Shown one piece after another: positions 45,952 through 53,516 of a stretch of 64,000 bases of DNA; positions within the stretch are counted from its first letter, which is position 1; each line of letters begins with the position of its first letter. The notes below the pieces were generated by a model. That model saw nothing but the letters and a program-made list of their open reading frames with translations, was not told the origin of the DNA and ran no database searches. Position numbers and translations under genes: made by a program. The DNA is from Echinimonas agarilytica (lineage in GTDB: Bacteria > Pseudomonadota > Gammaproteobacteria > Enterobacterales > Neiellaceae): positions 1 to 64,000 of the forward strand of contig NZ_JAMQGP010000003.1 of assembly GCF_023703465.1 (NCBI RefSeq), in the 5' to 3' direction.

Positions 45952-46019
45952 AAAATTGCGAAGTGTGAGTGGAGTCGCTACCCTACATAAAATTTTTAGC
46001 CAAATACGTTGTTTTAACT

Positions 46020-46589
46020 ATGCCGTTATCGACCGATATCATTTTGAGCACTGCCCGAGATTGTTTTTTTCGGCATGGCTACAGTGCCTCCAATATTTCG
46101 ATGATCAGTCGCTATGCTGGAATTTCGCGCGTCACCATTCACAAGCAATTTGGATCTAAAGAAGAGTTATTCAGAGCTGTTTGTTTGGCACATCAACAAT
46201 CGATTCAAGCACTATTGCCGCAATATCAATTGAAGCATGACGAAGTTTGGGTTCAAATCGAAACCATGCTACTCGATTGGGGGCGACCGCTATTCGAAGA
46301 AATTAAAGACGAACTGGTGGCGAAAGATCTGATGCAAGCCGCGAGTCATTACTGCGAGAAAGAAATGTCAGAACACGTGAACATTCTCATCGCTCATGTT
46401 GAAAAAATGCTCCAAACGGCGCAGCAACAGAGGCAATTGTCATTCGCTAATTCTGACATGAATGCCGCACAACTCAGCCGTTGCTTAGTATGGTCGGTCC
46501 GTGGGCTGTATATGACAGCAAGCAGTACCGATGCCTCTGAGTCTATGCTGGCATTAGTGAAGCTCTATAAAGCCGCATTGCGCAATTAG
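46020..46589 (+). CDS. TetR-family transcriptional repressor
   Basis: A 189-residue regulator from the ATG at 46020. The N-terminal helix-turn-helix reads ILSTARDCFFRHGYSASNISMISRYAGISRVTIHKQFGSKEELFRAV (residues about 6-52), followed by an all-helical ligand domain. Upstream in-frame GTG at 45969 would add 17 residues without family support. It is divergent from the RND operon, with the palindromic operator between them. Its stop overlaps the convergent glycosyltransferase stop by 4 bp. Confidence 0.88.
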   Translation: MPLSTDIILSTARDCFFRHGYSASNISMISRYAGISRVTIHKQFGSKEELFRAVCLAHQQSIQALLPQYQLKHDEVWVQIETMLLDWGRPLFEEIKDELVAKDLMQAASHYCEKEMSEHVNILIAHVEKMLQTAQQQRQLSFANSDMNAAQLSRCLVWSVRGLYMTASSTDASESMLALVKLYKAALRN

Positions 46590-47539
46590 TTCACACCTTT
46601 AAATAGAAGCCGTATATCAACCAATGTTTCGATAAACCGCCGTTGCGTGGGTGCCAAGCATAAGGCTTTCGCGTGAAACAGCATGGCACGAGCCGGGTCA
46701 TTGTGACTCAACCAGTTTTCTGCTTCAGCGGTGGCAATGCGTGCTTTTGCATACCTTAATGCATCGGTTCCTGAATTGGAGATAGCGTGCTGGTAACGTT
46801 GATAAATTTGCTGCATGGCTCGAATTCGCAACTCTGTTTTACTGCTTTCAGACTCAGGTCGCATTAGATACAGAGTATCGCAGTAGTTACCAATTGCAAC
46901 GGGGCCATCAAGTGCTAATTTGAGCCATAAATCCCAGTCTTCAGCCGAGGGAAGTCTTTCATCAAAGCCTTTCACATCATCGAGAGCAGAGCGTTTTACC
47001 ATGGCGGTTGATGTGCCCACAATATTCTGAGCAAATAATCGAGAAGCGCTGCCTTGAAGCCGAGAATAGCATTTTTTCTGAGCGCCTAGGTTGTCATAGC
47101 CAGACCAAAATTCAAAACAAGTGCCTAAATCTTCGCCGTTTTCTCCTATATGCCGATAGTCACTAAAGCTAAAAAGTACATCCGGATGACTGTTGTGAAA
47201 CTCTACTTGGTGCACAAGCTTTTGGGGGAGCCAGGTATCATCCGCATCGAGAAATGCAATCAGCTCGCCTCGAGCGACTGTGATTGCTGCGTTGCGAGCT
47301 TTGGCTGGACTATGAACACTCACGCGAAGCGGTCGGATCCGAGGGTCTTGTTTTTGCTGCATTTGCAGCCACTCCCAAGTGAGATCTTTGGAATCATCAT
47401 CCACTACGATAATTTCTAAATTCATAAAGCTTTGAGCTTGAACGCTCGCGACCGCCTGTTGCAAATATTCCAAGCTGTTATGCGTAGGAATGATCACTGA
47501 ACATTTAGGTTGCTGTAGAGGTTTGGATACGATTTGCAT
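46586..47539 (-). CDS. family 2 glycosyltransferase (syp-like locus)
   Basis: A 317-residue GT-A enzyme. CSVIIPTHNSLEYLQQAVASVQAQSFMNLEIIVVDDDSKD is the nucleotide-binding start, FLDADDTW the DXD metal site, and SAEDWDLWLKLA the catalytic-base region. It is the only minus-strand gene of the polysaccharide locus, divergent from the O-antigen ligase, and has its own sigma-54-type element (47587-47602). Donor sugar unknown. Confidence 0.87.
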   Translation of the reverse strand: MQIVSKPLQQPKCSVIIPTHNSLEYLQQAVASVQAQSFMNLEIIVVDDDSKDLTWEWLQMQQKQDPRIRPLRVSVHSPAKARNAAITVARGELIAFLDADDTWLPQKLVHQVEFHNSHPDVLFSFSDYRHIGENGEDLGTCFEFWSGYDNLGAQKKCYSRLQGSASRLFAQNIVGTSTAMVKRSALDDVKGFDERLPSAEDWDLWLKLALDGPVAIGNYCDTLYLMRPESESSKTELRIRAMQQIYQRYQHAISNSGTDALRYAKARIATAEAENWLSHNDPARAMLFHAKALCLAPTQRRFIETLVDIRLLFKGVN

Positions 47540-47549
47540 GAGCGCCTCC

Positions 47550-47565
47550 CGGCATTGTTATTGCT
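47550..47565 (+). promoter_or_regulatory. sigma-54 -24/-12 promoter of the ligase gene
   Basis: CGGCATTGTTATTGCT has GGCA at -24 and TTGCT at -12 with GG-to-GC spacing of 12. The -12 GC is 51 bases before the ligase ATG at 47615. It also supports that start over the longer frame from 47534. Confidence 0.72.
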
Positions 47566-47586
47566 TACTCTCTTGATATGTACCAA

Positions 47587-47602
47587 AGCAGAACTTGTGC
47601 CA
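47587..47602 (-). promoter_or_regulatory. sigma-54 -24/-12 promoter of the minus-strand glycosyltransferase
   Basis: Read on the minus strand, TGGCACAAGTTCTGCT matches the consensus TGGCAC-N7-TGC(A/T). The -12 GC lies about 50 bases before the start codon at 47539. It faces the plus-strand element at 47550-47565. Confidence 0.75.
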
Positions 47603-47614
47603 AGCGAGAAAATA

Positions 47615-49027
47615 ATGATTGAAAACCCTGTATCTCAGCGCTATCAGAGCATGCTTTCTATTGCCGCAGCATTACTATTCTGTGGGCTGATTGGTGCGGC
47701 ATGGTTGGGTGTAAGTCATCCGGTGGTGGCACTCGTATTTGGGATGTTACCGTTTGTTATTTATGGTGTTTTTAAATATCCCTTCATCATGGTATTAGGC
47801 TTTGTACTGTTTTCTTTTTTTCGAATACACGAAGCCTATCCACAACTATATTCGTTCCGAATTCCTCAATTGCTTGCATTGGCCTCGCTGGCATCGTTGG
47901 CATGGCACTTGGTCATCACTCGCAAAATGCAAATCTATTGGAGTAATGAATTGAGCTGGCTGCTTGGTTTTTTTGCGTTGTGCATGTTAGGTGTTTTGGT
48001 GGCGAGCAATCGCGGCGTTGCGATGGCCTATTTTAATGGTGTATTTAGCAAAATAGCGCTGATGACATTCGCAATTGCATGGTTGATGCGTCGTCCGCAA
48101 GATTTCTTACAAGCCGGTTTTTCTTTTGTTCTGGCGGGTACGGCCGTTGCGTCGGTTGCTCTGCAAAATTCGGCGGCCGGTCTTGAAATGGTGGAGGGCA
48201 CACGCGTCACCATTGGTCGGTCATTTGGTTCTACGTTGGGGGACCCAAATGATCTCGCTCTGGTGTTGCTGTTTCCTTTGGGTTTTGCGGTGTCTTTTTT
48301 GCTGAATCGGAGCTCTCGGTTGAAGCAGTGGGTGGGATTGGCTGCAACAGTAATGCTTGTTGCGGCAATTTTAGCAACGCAAAGCCGAGGTGGGTTATTA
48401 GGCATTTTAACCGTGTCAGCGGTTTTTGCTTGGAATCGCATTGAGAACAAGGTGATGTTGATCAGTCTTGCGGGTTTAGCGGCGCCTATTTTGTTTGTGG
48501 TCGCAGGCGTTTCCGAAAGAGCATCGGGCGGGGCCGCTGAGTCAGGCATTGATGAGTCGGCCATGGGGCGGATTTATGCTTGGGAAGCCGCAATTAAAAT
48601 GGCTTTTCATCATCCATTGACAGGTGTCGGGTTAGATAATTTCTATGCGAACTACTACTTCTACAGCGCTCATTGGGACGGAAAGAATCATGCAGTGCAT
48701 AGCACTTGGTTTGGAATCTTAGCCGAAACGGGTTTTTTGGGCATAGCGGTGTTTAGCGTCATGTTGGTGAAGGTTGTGAAAACCGCATGGAATAATTTAG
48801 CGGATTTTAGGGCGATTAATGAACCGTCGGCCGATGTGCGTCATATGGCGTTGGTGGCTGAGGCCTCACTGTCAGGTTTATTAGGAACCATCGTGTCAGG
48901 GACGTTTTTAACGCAAGGGTTTACGTGGCCATTTTATATCTTTACGGCTTTAATCGTTGCGATTTCTCAATATGCTAAAACCCAGCATCAAACAGCCCTT
49001 TTGCAAAATGCGAACAAACCTATCTAA
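47615..49027 (+). CDS. O-antigen ligase/polymerase family protein (SypL-like)
   Basis: A 470-residue polytopic membrane protein with about 11-12 hydrophobic segments and a Wzy_C (O-antigen ligase) domain. The characteristic periplasmic loop is GRIYAWEAAIKMAFHHPLTGVGLDNFYANYYFYSAHWDGKNHAVHSTWFGILAETGFLG, including the conserved H-x-x-(F/W) region. It is expected to polymerise or ligate the lipid-linked repeat units. The C-terminal codons contain two dyads that probably regulate the next operon. By role it corresponds to SypL of V. fischeri. Confidence 0.85.
   Translation: MIENPVSQRYQSMLSIAAALLFCGLIGAAWLGVSHPVVALVFGMLPFVIYGVFKYPFIMVLGFVLFSFFRIHEAYPQLYSFRIPQLLALASLASLAWHLVITRKMQIYWSNELSWLLGFFALCMLGVLVASNRGVAMAYFNGVFSKIALMTFAIAWLMRRPQDFLQAGFSFVLAGTAVASVALQNSAAGLEMVEGTRVTIGRSFGSTLGDPNDLALVLLFPLGFAVSFLLNRSSRLKQWVGLAATVMLVAAILATQSRGGLLGILTVSAVFAWNRIENKVMLISLAGLAAPILFVVAGVSERASGGAAESGIDESAMGRIYAWEAAIKMAFHHPLTGVGLDNFYANYYFYSAHWDGKNHAVHSTWFGILAETGFLGIAVFSVMLVKVVKTAWNNLADFRAINEPSADVRHMALVAEASLSGLLGTIVSGTFLTQGFTWPFYIFTALIVAISQYAKTQHQTALLQNANKPI
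48964..48978 (+). promoter_or_regulatory. SypG-element-like site, distal
   Basis: TTCTCAATATGCTAA fits the V. fischeri SypG-binding consensus TTCTCANNNTGCDWN, as I recall it, at every fixed position. It lies inside the 3' end of the ligase gene, 36 bp upstream of a second dyad and 113 bp upstream of the -24 element at 49077. Confidence 0.6.
49000..49014 (+). promoter_or_regulatory. SypG-element-like dyad, proximal
   Basis: TTTGCAAAATGCGAA is a TTNGCA-N3-TGCNAA dyad. It begins exactly 77 bp before the -24 element at 49077, the same distance as for the sites at 54877 and 59484. Confidence 0.65.
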
Positions 49028-49045
49028 CCCGGTTTTAGGGTTTTT
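49026..49045 (+). terminator. weak terminator after the ligase gene
   Basis: AACCC / GGGTT forms a 5-bp stem followed by TTTAA directly at the ligase stop codon. Short, so only tentative. Confidence 0.4.
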
Positions 49046-49076
49046 AATCTATTGTAAGTTATAACTTTTGTTTGGT

Positions 49077-49092
49077 TGGCATAGCCTCTGCA
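49077..49092 (+). promoter_or_regulatory. sigma-54 -24/-12 promoter of the GT-GT-flippase operon
   Basis: TGGCATAGCCTCTGCA has TGGCA and TGCA with GG-to-GC spacing of 12. The -12 GC is 46 bases before the ATG at 49137. Confidence 0.78.
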
Positions 49093-49136
49093 ATATCTTC
49101 AGCAAAGCATCATTCAAAGACTTGTTGGAGAATCAA

Positions 49137-50150
49137 ATGAAGTCTAAATCCCCTCTGGTTTCTGTCATTGTTCCAGTATACAACGCTGAAAAATGGATTG
49201 ATGAATGCCTGTCATCGTTGCTGAATCAGTCGATGATCCAGTTGGAAGTGATCCTTGTACTGGACGCACCAACTGACAGTAGTGTTGAGCACGTGGCCCG
49301 TTTTTGCCAGCGAGACCCGCAGCGCTTTAGGATGATTGAACTTGCGAGCAATATGGGCGTGTCTGCCGCTCGCAATATCGGAATGAAAGCAGCAAAAGGT
49401 CAATACATCGGTTTTGTTGATAGTGACGATTGGGTTCAGCCGAATATGTTTGAGTCCATGTATCTGGCGGCTGTCGAAAAGGAATCAGATATCGTCAGCT
49501 GTCAGATTAAAACATTTGAACTGTGCCAGTCAGGTTGGGTGTTTAAAGCAATGCCGTTGCATGCTCAATATGAAAATACATTTGTCACCAACAAGCTCTT
49601 CCGTCGAGCATTTCTTATCGCAGAGGGTATTTGTTTCTACACTAATGTGATTTTCGAGGATGAGCCATTTGTATACACGGCTCGTTTTAGTGGCCAAAAC
49701 TATGTGGAGCTTGAGCAACACTTTTACAACTACCGCATGAACCCCGAAGGGCAGTGTCGAAATGCCAACAAAAGTCGCTTCAATCTATATGACAAAGAGC
49801 TAATGCTGGCTCGCTTTATGGCGGATATTGAAAGTCGAGGCAACTTAGATGAGCACTCATCAGAAATGATGGAGTGTTTAGCCAATCATGCTCTGAGCGC
49901 ATTGTATTACGATATCACTCTGATTGATTTGGTCGGCTATTTTCGCTTCATTGATCACTTGGTGACGCGACATAGGCTGGTGGAGCGCAAAGGGTTCGAC
50001 GACAACGATTACCGCATTAGTCGATTTCTTAGGTTTCGCCGCAAACCATTGCTCATCGCCGCACTCGCGTTGTGGGCAAGAGGTAAATATCGTTGGGAAC
50101 GTTTGAGCCTCTCGTTCAAGCCTCAAAAGCCTGTTGAGGTGATCGCATGA
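49137..50150 (+). CDS. family 2 glycosyltransferase (syp-like locus)
   Basis: A 337-residue GT-A enzyme: VSVIVPVYNAEKWIDECLSSLLNQS, metal site FVDSDDW, and EDEPFVYTARF in the acceptor region. The ATG at 49137 has TTGGAG upstream. A longer frame from 49068 would start before the predicted sigma-54 -24/-12 box. It is closely similar in layout to the next gene (VTNKLFRRAFLIAEGICF against VCNKLFRREFILKHSIRF), which suggests duplication. The stop overlaps the next start (ATGA). Confidence 0.88.
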   Translation: MKSKSPLVSVIVPVYNAEKWIDECLSSLLNQSMIQLEVILVLDAPTDSSVEHVARFCQRDPQRFRMIELASNMGVSAARNIGMKAAKGQYIGFVDSDDWVQPNMFESMYLAAVEKESDIVSCQIKTFELCQSGWVFKAMPLHAQYENTFVTNKLFRRAFLIAEGICFYTNVIFEDEPFVYTARFSGQNYVELEQHFYNYRMNPEGQCRNANKSRFNLYDKELMLARFMADIESRGNLDEHSSEMMECLANHALSALYYDITLIDLVGYFRFIDHLVTRHRLVERKGFDDNDYRISRFLRFRRKPLLIAALALWARGKYRWERLSLSFKPQKPVEVIA

Positions 50151-51118
50151 AGCACTGCAAAACCCCAATGGTGAGTGTGATTGTACCTGTGTACAACACA
50201 CAGGATTACATTGCAGAGTGTTTGAATAGTTTGGTGGCACAAACACTGATTGAGCAAGATCCTGAAACGCTTGAAATTATCGTCGTGAATGACGCCTCTG
50301 CCGACCATTCCATGAGTATCGTGAAGGCCTTTGAGGCGCAATATCCACACCTCATTACAGTGCTTCAACACGATCAAAATAGGGGGCTCGGTGTTACTCG
50401 AAATCGCGGAATTGAGGCCGCATCAGGCACATATATAGGCTTTGTCGATAGCGATGATTATGTGTCGCACGATATGTTTGAACAGCTGCTGATAGAAGCC
50501 GTGCGTCAAAATGCTGATCAAGCGGCTTGTGGCATGATTCAATTTGATGGATTGACGCAGCGCTCCCTTTCAACCCATGTCTCTGCCGAGCGCACATCGG
50601 TGTGTAATAAGTTGTTTCGGCGAGAGTTTATTTTAAAACACAGTATTCGATTTGCGGAAGGACAGCTGTTCGAAGATGAAATTTTTAGCTACATGGTCGA
50701 CTTAATAGCGACTCGAACAGCCGATGTTGACGACGTTTGGTATTTCTACCGAGTGAACCCTGAAGGCATTTGTCGCAAAGCAGGGGCTGACCAAAAGCGT
50801 TTGTATGCTCGCATGAATAGCGTGACAGATTTCATGGAAACCATGAAACAGCGTGGCCTGCTTGAGTCATCGAAAGCACTGTGCCTAAAAATGTTGTGCC
50901 GTCACGCCATGCTTCAGATCCAGACAGACGTGGGCTGGATTGATTTAATGTGTTATTGGCGCTTTACCGCACATATCATCGAGCGCTATCGACTCACAGC
51001 TTTTGTGTTACCCAATGCTGACGACTATTTTGTCCGAAAATTTGTTCAACTCAGTGAGCATCAGTGGCGCTTATGGCTGACTCGTGTGATTTCTCGTCGC
51101 GCGTTGGGAGCGGCATGA
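50147..51118 (+). CDS. family 2 glycosyltransferase, paralog of the preceding gene
   Basis: A 323-residue GT-A enzyme: VSVIVPVYNTQDYIAECLNSLVAQT, FVDSDDY metal site, FEDEIFSYMVDL. It shares with its neighbour the C-terminal WIDLMCYWRFTAHIIERYRL / LIDLVGYFRFIDHLVTRHRL block and the YRVNPEGICR / YRMNPEGQCR motif, so the pair are paralogs that probably add successive sugars. 4-bp overlaps on both sides indicate translational coupling. Confidence 0.88.
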   Translation: MKHCKTPMVSVIVPVYNTQDYIAECLNSLVAQTLIEQDPETLEIIVVNDASADHSMSIVKAFEAQYPHLITVLQHDQNRGLGVTRNRGIEAASGTYIGFVDSDDYVSHDMFEQLLIEAVRQNADQAACGMIQFDGLTQRSLSTHVSAERTSVCNKLFRREFILKHSIRFAEGQLFEDEIFSYMVDLIATRTADVDDVWYFYRVNPEGICRKAGADQKRLYARMNSVTDFMETMKQRGLLESSKALCLKMLCRHAMLQIQTDVGWIDLMCYWRFTAHIIERYRLTAFVLPNADDYFVRKFVQLSEHQWRLWLTRVISRRALGAA

Positions 51119-52578
51119 ATATGCAATGGAGCCAAACACTTCAGCAATCCTTACGCTCAAAACATGTTCAAGACATGGCATGTTACGGCGGCTTAACGCT
51201 CATGCAAAAAGGCGCTGGATTTTTCATGCTGCCTTTTACCACTCGATACTTATCACTTGAACAATATGGCTTATTAGAGAGTTTGATGGTCATTTTAGTG
51301 TTTTGCTCGTTATTGGAGATTAGTGCGGGTGCATTGCCAAAAATGTTCGCTGACTGCCAGCAGCAGAGCTGTCCTGATGAGTCTCAAAAAACACTGTTAA
51401 GCTCGGCGCTACGTTTGAGCATTGGCTACGGCTTTGTACTGTTTTTATTGATTTCGTTGGCGTTGAAACATGCACCACTCGCAGTGTTTGAAATGCTCGA
51501 AAAGCGCCAGATCATGATGGTCTCCATTACTGTTTGGATGATGGTCGTGCTACAGCCCTTGCAAATTTGGTTGAGAATTCAACAGCGCGCTCGCTCCTAT
51601 TGTGTTCTGGTGGCTACACAAACTGTGTTGCAGATCGGCATTTCCTTTTGGGGGCTGAGTCAGGGCTGGGGTATGGATGCCATTCTCATTGCCAGCCTTG
51701 TGTCTCATTCGATATCGGTCATATTAGGGGCGGCAATGACGCATCAGCATTGGCGCGCCAAAATCGACACATCTATTATGAAGCGCACTGTGCAGTATCA
51801 GGTATGCCTAATTTCAGCGTCGTTGGCCTTGTTTGTGATGCATGGGCTAGACCGACTGTTATTGGGCAACTGGCTTGGGCATGAAGCCTTGGCCCGTTAC
51901 GGCGTCATGATCAAAATGGTTGAAGTAGTGGCCGTTGTGTTTGGTGTGATGGAAACATGGTGGTTGCCTAAGCGTTATCAAGTGCTGGCCCAGCCTGAAG
52001 GAGCCCGCAAAGTGGTTCAGGTTCATCAAGCCATGTTGCTGGTTTTGCTCTGTTTGTTGCTTGGTGCGTCTGTGTTTTCGCCCAGTGTTTTAAGGTACTT
52101 ACTACCGCCAGAATACCATCTGGCATTGCAATGGCTGCCGCTCATGTTGACGGCGCTGGGCTTTAAACTTGCGACTTCTATTTTCGACATTGGCTGCTAT
52201 CTACCGAATCGTCCGGTTTGGTTGGGGCGCATCAATCTGATCTGTGCGTTTAGTGCGTTGGTGCTGTATTACTTATTGATCCCCAAATGGGGAGTTTGGG
52301 GGCTTATTGTTGCCTCAAACCTCGTTTACTTTTCGAGGTTCATGGCATTCGCCTACATCAGCCAGCGAACCCGCTCGTTACCTTATCGTGTGAAAAAGCT
52401 GATATGGATGAGTGTGCCTGTACTGATGTGTTTAATGGCATGCTCGGCGTTAAATTCCCAAGTCTTCAGTCATTTCATCTCCGCCGTGACTTTGATGTTG
52501 CTCTGTGTGTTGGCCGTTCAATTTTATAAGTGTCAAACCTCGCATCAACCGAATAGAAACGCGATTAGAACGTCTTAA
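51115..52578 (+). CDS. polysaccharide flippase, Wzx/MATE-like (SypK-like)
   Basis: A 487-residue inner-membrane protein with about 12-14 TM segments of the polysaccharide-transporter type. It opens with ACYGGLTLMQKGAGFFMLPFTTRYLSLEQYGLLESLMVI, typical of Wzx, and has a mid-protein LYRLLLGNW-like motif (HGLDRLLLGNWLGHEALARYGVMIK). It moves lipid-linked repeat units to the periplasm. The start at 51115 overlaps the preceding stop (ATGA); the longer frame from 51064 lies inside the glycosyltransferase. Functionally equivalent to SypK. Confidence 0.85.
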   Translation: MNMQWSQTLQQSLRSKHVQDMACYGGLTLMQKGAGFFMLPFTTRYLSLEQYGLLESLMVILVFCSLLEISAGALPKMFADCQQQSCPDESQKTLLSSALRLSIGYGFVLFLLISLALKHAPLAVFEMLEKRQIMMVSITVWMMVVLQPLQIWLRIQQRARSYCVLVATQTVLQIGISFWGLSQGWGMDAILIASLVSHSISVILGAAMTHQHWRAKIDTSIMKRTVQYQVCLISASLALFVMHGLDRLLLGNWLGHEALARYGVMIKMVEVVAVVFGVMETWWLPKRYQVLAQPEGARKVVQVHQAMLLVLLCLLLGASVFSPSVLRYLLPPEYHLALQWLPLMLTALGFKLATSIFDIGCYLPNRPVWLGRINLICAFSALVLYYLLIPKWGVWGLIVASNLVYFSRFMAFAYISQRTRSLPYRVKKLIWMSVPVLMCLMACSALNSQVFSHFISAVTLMLLCVLAVQFYKCQTSHQPNRNAIRTS

Positions 52579-52606
52579 TCAATAAGCAATGAAATATCAG
52601 TCAATC

Positions 52607-52631
52607 GCCACGTTATAACGTGGCGTTTTTG
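52607..52631 (+). terminator. terminator after the flippase gene
   Basis: CGCCACGTTATAACGTGGCG is a perfect 20-base palindrome followed by TTTTTG. It lies 29 bases after the flippase stop and separates this operon from the next sigma-54 unit. Confidence 0.88.
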
Positions 52632-52668
52632 TGGATTATTAATCGCGAATAACCCTTAGCGCTATTCA

Positions 52669-52683
52669 TTTGCATTTTGCAAA
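52669..52683. promoter_or_regulatory. SypG-element-like perfect dyad
   Basis: TTTGCATTTTGCAAA is an exactly symmetric TTTGCA-N3-TGCAAA dyad. It begins 65 bp before the -24 element at 52734, about one helical turn closer than at the other sites. Confidence 0.62.
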
Positions 52684-52733
52684 GAAACGAGTTTTTCCAT
52701 TTTAAGGTGTTGTTTTTAATTCGAATTCTAAGT

Positions 52734-52749
52734 TGGCAGGCTTCATGCA
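52734..52749 (+). promoter_or_regulatory. sigma-54 -24/-12 promoter of the acyltransferase operon
   Basis: TGGCAGGCTTCATGCA has TGGCA and TGCA with GG-to-GC spacing of 12. The -12 GC is 37 bases before the ATG at 52785. Confidence 0.78.
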
Positions 52750-52784
52750 AATCTCAATCAGGTTCATTGAATAAAGGCTTTACT

Positions 52785-53516
52785 ATGACCACTGTATTGA
52801 TGTATCGAACACGCCTCTGGCTGAAGCAGGGTAACACTCCTTTAGCTCGAAATTTGTTTCGCTTGTTGAAGTCGTGTCGTCAGCTTCAACTGCCGCGCAT
52901 TCCGTTGTTGTTTTCACTTTTCTATCGCATATATTTACTGGTGACAAATAGCTTCAGCAGTATGATAAGAGTGCTGTGGTGGACGCCATTGTTTCGCAGT
53001 CAAGTCATAGGAACAAGTCGAGCGCTCTACCTCTATGGTGGTCTGCCGCTGTTGTCAGATGGCTTGCAGATTCATGTTGGGGACCGTTGCCGGATTTCTG
53101 GACACACCACTTTTTCTGCGCGTGCTCACGCGCTTACTCAACCCCTACTTTTCATTGGGGATAATGTTGATGTGGGCTGGCAAACGACCATTGCGGTCGG
53201 GCAAAGAGTGATGATCCACGACAATGTTCGAATGGCCGGAGGATGCTTTTTAGCGGGGTATCCGGGTCATCCCTTGGATGCTAAACGTCGGGCATTGGGC
53301 GAGCCTGAAGATGAATCTCAAGTGGGCGACATTGTACTTGAAGAAGATGTTTGGTTAGCCACAGGCGTTAAGGTCATGGCCGGCGTTACGATCGGACGCG
53401 GCTCTATCGTCGCTGCAGGTAGTGTGGTCACCACTGACTTGCCTGCGGGAGTGCTTGCTGGTGGCGTTCCTGCTCGTGTGATTCGGCATTTGGAGGGGAC
53501 GAATCATGAAGCATGA
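52785..53516 (+). CDS. left-handed beta-helix acyltransferase (SypM-like)
   Basis: A 243-residue acetyltransferase of the hexapeptide-repeat family. The N-terminal part is basic and hydrophobic (FYRIYLLVTNSFSSMIRVLWW). The repeat domain covers about residues 95-240: IGDNVDVGWQTTIAVGQRVMIHDNVRMAGGC and VGDIVLEEDVWLATGVKVMAGVTIGRGSIVAAGSVVTTDLPAGVLAGGVPARVIR, the usual ending of serine/maltose O-acetyltransferase relatives. It probably acetylates the polysaccharide or a precursor. It overlaps the next gene by 11 bp. The start at 52785 lies correctly downstream of the sigma-54 element. Confidence 0.87.
   Translation: MTTVLMYRTRLWLKQGNTPLARNLFRLLKSCRQLQLPRIPLLFSLFYRIYLLVTNSFSSMIRVLWWTPLFRSQVIGTSRALYLYGGLPLLSDGLQIHVGDRCRISGHTTFSARAHALTQPLLFIGDNVDVGWQTTIAVGQRVMIHDNVRMAGGCFLAGYPGHPLDAKRRALGEPEDESQVGDIVLEEDVWLATGVKVMAGVTIGRGSIVAAGSVVTTDLPAGVLAGGVPARVIRHLEGTNHEA

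Noticed and set aside
51064-51114. Longer N-terminus of the flippase gene
   Set aside because: The extension lies wholly inside the preceding glycosyltransferase frame and is not hydrophobic. The ATGA overlap at 51115 is the normal operon join.
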